Source of the DNA: Beijerinckiaceae bacterium
GTDB lineage: Bacteria > Pseudomonadota > Alphaproteobacteria > Rhizobiales > Beijerinckiaceae
NCBI GenBank assembly: GCA_030684835.1
Contig: JAUXWZ010000075.1
Span: 1-32,746, forward strand
Direction of reading: 5' to 3'
DNA: 32,746 nt
Positions 28,066-32,746 of this stretch are shown here, piece by piece. The translations under genes were made by a program, and so were the position numbers. The notes below the pieces were generated by a model that saw only the letters and a program-made list of their open reading frames with translations, was not told the origin of the DNA and ran no database searches. Numbering within the stretch: the first letter of the stretch is position 1; every line of letters begins with the position of its first letter.

Positions 28066-29154
28066 TCAACCGCGAGAGGCGCTCACCGCCGCGGAAAGAT
28101 CTGCGAATATGGACAGAACGAGCGGCCGACGGTCGAGGTTTAGCGCCTGCGTTTCGCGGGCCGAGGCGGCGATCTTTTCCCATACCTGCGCAAGCGGCGC
28201 AAGGCTGCGCGGGCCTGCGCCCGACGCCGCGTTCGCCCGCACATGGGCGTCGATCCAATCCAGAATCATGGTCAAGACCGCGTCGAAAACTTCGCCGCCC
28301 TCACGCCCGAGCGTTGAATCCGCCAATGCATGAACCGCTCGCCAGTCGATTTCCGGCAGCTTTGACAGCAGCCGCGTGACGTCGTCCGCCTGTTTGATGC
28401 TTGCGTTGGCCAGCAAAAGCAATGCGTCGCGTACGGAGCCTGACGCCCGCGCGGTGGCTATCATCAGCTCCTTGTCGGACGCGTTTGGCCCATCTTCCAT
28501 CGCCTTGATCGCGCGAATGACATCGGCGTCGGGCAGTGGCGACAAGATCAGCCGACGGCACCGCGAGCGGATGGTCGGCATGGTCGCGGCCGGGCGGTGC
28601 GAAACGATGAGGAAGAGCGACTTTGGCGGCGGTTCCTCAATGATCTTGAGGAGCGCATTGGCGCTTGAGCGGTTGAGGTCGTCGGCGCAGTCGATAATAG
28701 CGATGCGCCAGCCCCCTTCGCTCGCCGCGCGATGAAACAGGCTGATCGCCTTGCGCACGTCGTCGACGCGGATTTCCGTGAAATGCTTCTTGCCCTTGGG
28801 GTCCCATTCGCGGCGCAAAACAACCACGTCGCCGTGCGATTGCGCAACGATGCGGCGCACTGCCGGAAGATTCGGGTCCACGTGGAGATCGGTCGCGCCC
28901 TGCACGCCGGGCTGACTAGGGTCGGGGTTTGCCAGAATGAAGCGCGCCACGCGCCAGGCGAGCGTCGCCTTGCCGATTCCTTCGCGCCCGCCGATGAGCC
29001 AGGCTTGCGGGAGGCGGCCCTCGCGATAGGCATTCAGGAAATCGCTTTCCGCGGCCGAATGGCCGAACAGATGCTCGGTCTCGCGGGGATGCGGCGCTCC
29101 GGGCAGAACATCGCTCTCGGGAGGGGCTCCATCGGCTGCGGAGCGCCGGCTCAT
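28066..29154 (-). CDS. holB: DNA polymerase III clamp-loader subunit delta'
   Basis: A 362-residue AAA+ protein that is part of the DnaX clamp-loader complex, which places the beta clamp on DNA. The ATP-site-like loop [10 protein letters not shown] lies near residue 55. The [17 protein letters not shown] block near residue 160, the sensor SHRP and IRSRC motifs follow, all typical of delta'. The N-terminal 30 residues are unconserved. Its start overlaps the tmk stop by 4 nt (ATGA), and metG follows. The tmk-holB-metG-tatD order is widely conserved in bacteria. Confidence 0.94.
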   Translation of the reverse strand: MSRRSAADGAPPESDVLPGAPHPRETEHLFGHSAAESDFLNAYREGRLPQAWLIGGREGIGKATLAWRVARFILANPDPSQPGVQGATDLHVDPNLPAVRRIVAQSHGDVVVLRREWDPKGKKHFTEIRVDDVRKAISLFHRAASEGGWRIAIIDCADDLNRSSANALLKIIEEPPPKSLFLIVSHRPAATMPTIRSRCRRLILSPLPDADVIRAIKAMEDGPNASDKELMIATARASGSVRDALLLLANASIKQADDVTRLLSKLPEIDWRAVHALADSTLGREGGEVFDAVLTMILDWIDAHVRANAASGAGPRSLAPLAQVWEKIAASARETQALNLDRRPLVLSIFADLSAAVSASRG

Positions 29155-29828
29155 GGCGCGGCCTTTTTCTCAGGCGATGGCTCGGGGCTTTCGACCAGCC
29201 TTTCGCAAACAATGCGCCAAATTGTGTCCGAAACAGCGTCCGCATCCCCCGCCCCGTCGACTACGGCGCACCGGCGGGGCTCATCCACCGCAATGTCGAG
29301 GAACGCGTTCCGCAGCGCTTCATGAAACGCGAGGCCTTCGGCTTCAAAGCGGTCGGCGAACGCAGAGCGCGCGCGCGCGCGGGCAAGGCCCAACTCAGCC
29401 GGCACGTCGATCACGATTGTCAGGTCTGGACGGGTGGGCCCGACAGTCACACGTTCAAGCTCTCGCAGAAACTGGGGGTCCAGATTGCCGAGCGCGCCCT
29501 GATAGGCGCGCGTGGAATCGGAAAAGCGGTCGCAAATGACCCATTTGCCGCTGTCGAGCGCCGGACGGATGGTGTGCCGAAGATGATCGATTCGGGCCGC
29601 GGAAAACATGACAGCCTCGGCCGCCGGCCCCAACGGCGCAATGGCGCCCGAAAGAATTGCGGATCGGATTTGCTCTGCAAGCGGCGAGCCGCCGGGTTCA
29701 CGCGTGAGGACGGCCTCAAAGCCGCGAGCGCGCAGACGGCTTTCGAGCCGTGCGGCTTGTGTCGATTTACCAGCGCCCTCCCCGCCTTCGAGGGTGATGA
29801 AACGTCCACGGGTATTCTGAATGGTCAT
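29151..29828 (-). CDS. tmk: Thymidylate kinase
   Basis: A 225-residue kinase that phosphorylates dTMP to dTDP for DNA synthesis. The P-loop EGGEGAGKST lies near residue 15, the REPGGSPLAEQIR segment near residue 43, the DRFSDSTRAYQG motif near residue 99, and a LID-type basic region (RARARSAFADRFE) near residue 150. A Pro- and Lys-rich tail ends the protein. ATG 29828 overlaps the dacA stop by one base (TGATG), so translation is coupled; an upstream start would extend into dacA. Confidence 0.95.
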   Translation of the reverse strand: MTIQNTRGRFITLEGGEGAGKSTQAARLESRLRARGFEAVLTREPGGSPLAEQIRSAILSGAIAPLGPAAEAVMFSAARIDHLRHTIRPALDSGKWVICDRFSDSTRAYQGALGNLDPQFLRELERVTVGPTRPDLTIVIDVPAELGLARARARSAFADRFEAEGLAFHEALRNAFLDIAVDEPRRCAVVDGAGDADAVSDTIWRIVCERLVESPEPSPEKKAAP

Positions 29829-31000
29829 CAGCTCTTGAACACGTATCGTCTGAACAGCCCGCCAAACCACTCGACGCCTGCGTCGAGCGCACGTTGGTGA
29901 AGCGCTCCGGGTTCAACGTCTTGAGCCGCGCGCAGCGGAATGTCGAGCGCGAGAGTCTTGCCGCGAAAGACCTTCAACCTTGCGATCTGATCGCCTTCCT
30001 TGACCGGCGCTACGATGGGGCCCTGCCAGACGATGCGACCGACCAGCCGTTCGTTTGAGCCGCGCGGCGACATCACCCGAACCGGCGTGTCTGACACCAA
30101 TGGCACGGAGCCCACGGCGCCCCCGAACACTCTTGCGGCGCCGACCACTTCGCCCTTTGCAAACAGCGCGCGATGATCGAACGCGCGCAGGCCCCATACA
30201 AGCAGCTTGCGCGCTTCCTCCGCGCGCTCGCGACCGGTCTTGAGGCCGTTGACGACAACGACGAGGCGCGTACCGCCTTCAACAGCCGACCCGATGAGCC
30301 CAAAGCCCGAATCTTCTATGTTGCCCGTCTTCAATCCGTCAGCGCCGATATTCATCGTCAGCAGTGGATTGCGGTTGAGCTGGCGAATTTTGTTCCACGT
30401 GAATTCGGTTTCGCCATAAATTTTGTAGAGATCCGGGTAGTTGCGGACGACATGAACGGAGAGCGTCGCAAGGTCGCGCGAGGTCGTCTTCTGCTCGGGA
30501 TGAAAGGCGCCCCACGAGTTCCTGAACGTGGTTCGCGTCATTCCAAGTTCACGAGCGCGCATATTCATTGCGGCGGCGAAAGCCTCTTCCGTGCCGCGCA
30601 TACCTTCAGCAAGCGCGATGGACGCATCGTTACCTGACTGGATGATCGCACCGCGCAACAGATCGATAACGCGCACGCGGCTGTTTAGCTGCGCAAACAT
30701 CGTCGAGCCGCCTGAAGGCGCGCCGCCCCGGCGCCAGGCGTTCTCCGAAATTGTCATCGTGTCTTCGGGATTGAGGCTGCCGTCCTTGAGCGCCTTGAAT
30801 GCAATTTCGGCGGTCATCACCTTGACCATCGACGCCGGAGACATCGGATCGTCGGCATTTTTCTCGAACAGGACGCTGCCGGATTCCGCATCAACGAGGA
30901 TGGCGAATGGGGCGCTCGTGGCAATCGTCTGCGCCCGCGCCGGCGCGGCAAGCGCCACAAACACGACCGAAAAGCTTAAAGCCCGAGTGAACCACTGCAT
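29828..31000 (-). CDS. D-alanyl-D-alanine carboxypeptidase (PBP5/DacA family)
   Basis: A 390-residue penicillin-binding protein that trims pentapeptide stems in the periplasm. An N-terminal signal peptide of about 24 residues ends ARAQ. The active-site triad is intact: S57-x-x-K60 in SPASMVK, SGN at 122-124, and KTG at 224-226. A PBP5-type C-terminal beta domain follows (about 280-370), and the last residues (FGGLFRRYVFKS) could form the membrane-anchoring amphipathic helix. I chose ATG 31000 because the signal peptide begins there. rlpA is 95 nt upstream on the same strand. Confidence 0.93.
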   Translation of the reverse strand: MQWFTRALSFSVVFVALAAPARAQTIATSAPFAILVDAESGSVLFEKNADDPMSPASMVKVMTAEIAFKALKDGSLNPEDTMTISENAWRRGGAPSGGSTMFAQLNSRVRVIDLLRGAIIQSGNDASIALAEGMRGTEEAFAAAMNMRARELGMTRTTFRNSWGAFHPEQKTTSRDLATLSVHVVRNYPDLYKIYGETEFTWNKIRQLNRNPLLTMNIGADGLKTGNIEDSGFGLIGSAVEGGTRLVVVVNGLKTGRERAEEARKLLVWGLRAFDHRALFAKGEVVGAARVFGGAVGSVPLVSDTPVRVMSPRGSNERLVGRIVWQGPIVAPVKEGDQIARLKVFRGKTLALDIPLRAAQDVEPGALHQRALDAGVEWFGGLFRRYVFKS

Positions 31001-31095
31001 GCAAAATCCCAAACGTTTCGCGCGCGGCGTTGATCTCACATCGCCGGGAATGTGCACGCGAACGCCAGCCTGATCAATGCGCTTGGCGCGCGTCG

Positions 31096-32208
31096 TCAAC
31101 GCAGGGGCTGCAGGCCTTCAAGGCTCACGCCGTCAAAAGGCCGCCGGCGAACCAGAGTCGAGGCTACTGACGATGGCTGCGCGAAGAACATCGGTTGCGG
31201 CGAGCGGCGGCGGGCCGCCGAAATCGGCGTGTCGGCGCCAGGGATCGTGCCCAGATCCAGTGGCCGAGGCGGCGGCAGAGGCGCGTACGCAGGAAAAGAC
31301 GTCGTCATCACGCCTGCTGGAGTGGCGGACGCGAGTTGAGCGTTTTGCGGCATAAGCGCAGGGCCACCAAAAGGTCCACGCGCAGGAGGAAGCGGCGCGA
31401 CCGTAGCTGCAACAACACTCACGCCGGACTCTGGCGCAGGGTCAGCGATGCTGGCGACGGTCCGCGGCGCAGGGGCGGTCAATGCGGCGCTCGCCGTTGC
31501 GCGGGGCGATGGGGGCTCAACTTGCGCAATCATGGTGGTTGGCGCCGACGTTGGCCCATTCAGCGTAGCGGGCCGGCCGTCGGTTCGCAGCGAGGCGATC
31601 AGCATATTGTCGTCAGAACCCGCGAGGCCGGCGGGGCTAATAAAGTCCACCTTGACGCGACCTGTGCCGGTGCGGCGAAAGTCCAAAGTATCAGCAACCC
31701 GTTGCGACACATCAAGGACGCGGCCAGCATGGAAAGGACCGCGATCATTCACGCGAACGACGATCGAATGGCCATTCCTGAGATTGGTGACGCGCGCATA
31801 GCTGGGCAGCGGCATCGTGGGATGCGCAGCACTCAGGGCGCGCATGTCATAAACTTCACCGTTCGCCGTGCGGCGACCGTGGAATGCGGCGCCGTACCAC
31901 GACGCCATACCTGTAACTGTATAGCCAGGCGTCACTTCACGCGGAACATACCGTTTTCCCGCCACTGTGTAAGGACGGCCTACAAGGCGCTGCCCGCCAC
32001 CGCGCGGAACGGCCTGACCATCTGTCACAACGCGCTGGCTCGCCGCACCATATTTGGAAGCCGGGAAATACTCGGAAGAGCGACCGCTGGCGTTCGGCTT
32101 GACGGGGTCCTGAGCGCAACCGCCCAGAATCAACGCCAGCGAGCCCATTCCCGCAAGGAGGAGGCCCGTAGTGACGCGACAGGGACGGGCTGGGAATGAT
32201 TCGGACAT
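31096..32208 (-). CDS. rlpA: RlpA-like septal-ring lytic transglycosylase lipoprotein, no SPOR domain
   Basis: A 370-residue outer-membrane lipoprotein. A lipobox (ILGGC) puts the acylated Cys at residue 31. The double-psi beta-barrel (about 105-195) starts GMASWYGAAFHGRRTANGE and includes VRVNDRGPF with the catalytic Asp. RlpA enzymes cut naked peptidoglycan strands at division sites. The C-terminal 170 residues are low-complexity, rich in Pro, Ala and Thr; there is no SPOR domain, so septal targeting must differ from E. coli. ATG 32208 gives a proper signal peptide but has no good ribosome-binding site; TTG 32310 is an alternative. Confidence 0.88.
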   Translation of the reverse strand: MSESFPARPCRVTTGLLLAGMGSLALILGGCAQDPVKPNASGRSSEYFPASKYGAASQRVVTDGQAVPRGGGQRLVGRPYTVAGKRYVPREVTPGYTVTGMASWYGAAFHGRRTANGEVYDMRALSAAHPTMPLPSYARVTNLRNGHSIVVRVNDRGPFHAGRVLDVSQRVADTLDFRRTGTGRVKVDFISPAGLAGSDDNMLIASLRTDGRPATLNGPTSAPTTMIAQVEPPSPRATASAALTAPAPRTVASIADPAPESGVSVVAATVAPLPPARGPFGGPALMPQNAQLASATPAGVMTTSFPAYAPLPPPRPLDLGTIPGADTPISAARRRSPQPMFFAQPSSVASTLVRRRPFDGVSLEGLQPLR

Positions 32209-32464
32209 CAAGCGGGGGGCACCGGCAACGCTACGCGCTTCGCGAGTCCCACTCGCGGAAGCAATTGCCGAAATATGAACGTTCAGCCTTGCGAAAGCTT
32301 TAACAGTCAAATTGTGCCCTGCCCCATTGCTGCGCGCTCGTTAGTGACGGTCGAAATGCGCCTGAATTGCGGCGCAATGTAACAGGATCGAAATTGAACG
32401 CTACCAGCGCTGGCGCAAATGCGCCAAGTCAATTAATGACAGTGCCGCGTCCTCGTGGCGCCGC

Positions 32465-32554
32465 GGAAGGGTGGCCGAGTGGTTTAAGGCAGCGGTCTTG
32501 AAAACCGCCGTAGGTGAAAGCCTACCGTGGGTTCGAATCCCACCCCTTCCGCCA
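32465..32554 (+). tRNA. tRNA-Ser (anticodon UGA)
   Basis: A 90-nt class II tRNA. The acceptor arms GGAAGGG (32465-32471) and CCCTTCC (32544-32550) pair perfectly, followed by discriminator G and an encoded CCA. The anticodon stem GCGGT/ACCGC holds the loop CTTGAAA, giving anticodon UGA at 32499-32501 (reads UCN, mainly UCA). A long variable arm and the TTCGAAT T-loop are present, as expected for tRNA-Ser. It is divergent from rlpA. Confidence 0.97.
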
Positions 32555-32589
32555 ATGCTTTCCGCCAGGAAAACATGCTGTGCCCGCAG

Positions 32590-32603
32590 GCTTAACCTTA
32601 AGC
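32590..32603. other. GCTTAA-CC-TTAAGC dyad after the tRNA
   Basis: A perfect 6-bp inverted repeat with a 2-nt centre lies 36 nt after the tRNA end. There is no U-tract, so a classic terminator is not supported. Nothing else is recognisable in the remaining bases to the window end. Confidence 0.3.
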
Positions 32604-32746
32604 TGGGCGCCTGACCTGGAAATCTGCCAGCAAGCCTTCAAAGCAGTGGAACGGGGAAACGTGCGACGGGAGGTGGCGATCATCCCCGCGGGCGCGTTGG
32701 AAACGCCGCGCACCAGCGCGAGGCGTTTAATCAACCACCTAAAAAA

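Noticed and set aside
27176-28333. A 385-codon open frame antisense to metG and the end of holB
   Set aside because: It mirrors conserved coding sequence on the other strand and crosses a real gene junction.
31195-32199. A 334-codon open frame antisense to rlpA, very rich in Arg
   Set aside because: Arg-rich antisense frames are typical shadows in high-GC DNA; RlpA carries a lipobox and the barrel motifs.
32547-32567. TTCCGCCA repeated at 32547-32554 and 32560-32567, considered as an attachment-site duplication
   Set aside because: Only 8 nt, 5 nt apart, and no integrase or longer tRNA repeat is visible; too short to support.
32522-32734. A 70-codon minus-strand frame ending in a WRKGWDSNPR-type tail
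   Set aside because: That tail is the known artefact of translating the 3' part of a tRNA gene.

Overview
The window looks like chromosome of a high-GC alphaproteobacterium, most likely of the order Hyphomicrobiales (Rhizobiales). The evidence is the gene order lipA … ratA-cinA-ispDF-dusB-ntrB-ntrC-ntrY-ntrX-hfq-hflX-mazG, a fused ispDF, an NtrX without GAFTGA, a two-domain cold-shock protein, and a tRNA-Ser/rlpA/dacA/tmk/holB/metG/tatD/MBL block. I saw no insertion sequence, prophage, CRISPR array or rRNA. Genus cannot be read from the sequence.

Layout. (1) 47-3336, plus strand: an orphan TctC-type binding protein, a spermidine-synthase-like protein, lipoyl synthase (lipA) and a VOC protein. 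The LipA reading carries Gly in place of the middle cysteine of its radical-SAM CxxxCxxC motif. (2) 3436-8983: a solute-uptake module. A large exonuclease-CBS-DUF294 fusion (+) converges on three small membrane proteins (-), followed by a sodium:solute symporter and its DUF4212 partner (-). (3) 8984-9640: a long, partly AT-rich non-coding stretch with several palindromes. (4) 9641-13017: ratA (+), then a second orphan TctC, cinA/pncC and ispDF (-). (5) 13135-22593, plus strand: dusB, ntrB, ntrC, ntrY, ntrX, hfq and hflX, the nitrogen-control and RNA-regulation block. (6) 22630-24249, minus strand: mazG and a double cold-shock-domain gene. (7) 24250-24861: a 612-nt gap with no convincing gene. 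(8) 24862-32208, minus strand: rlpA and then a tightly overlapping operon dacA-tmk-holB-metG-tatD-MBL. (9) 32465-32554: tRNA-Ser(UGA).

How the genes work together. dusB-ntrB-ntrC and ntrY-ntrX form two sensor/regulator pairs for nitrogen (and, for NtrYX, often redox or envelope) control, with hfq and hflX directly downstream. The dacA-to-MBL operon joins cell-wall trimming, dTMP synthesis, clamp loading, Met-tRNA charging and nucleic-acid/phosphodiester processing; its stop/start overlaps imply translational coupling. The symporter, DUF4212 and DUF294 genes look like a transport system with a dedicated intracellular control protein. By comparison with remembered gene order in related genomes, the 2.9-9.6 kb block and the second TctC gene look like accessory material between conserved housekeeping genes; this is inference.

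The points most worth checking are the LipA Cys-to-Gly change, the three-domain fusion beside the symporter with its unknown membrane-protein cluster, and the palindrome-rich non-coding block at 9003-9247. No clearly new defence or mobile system was found.
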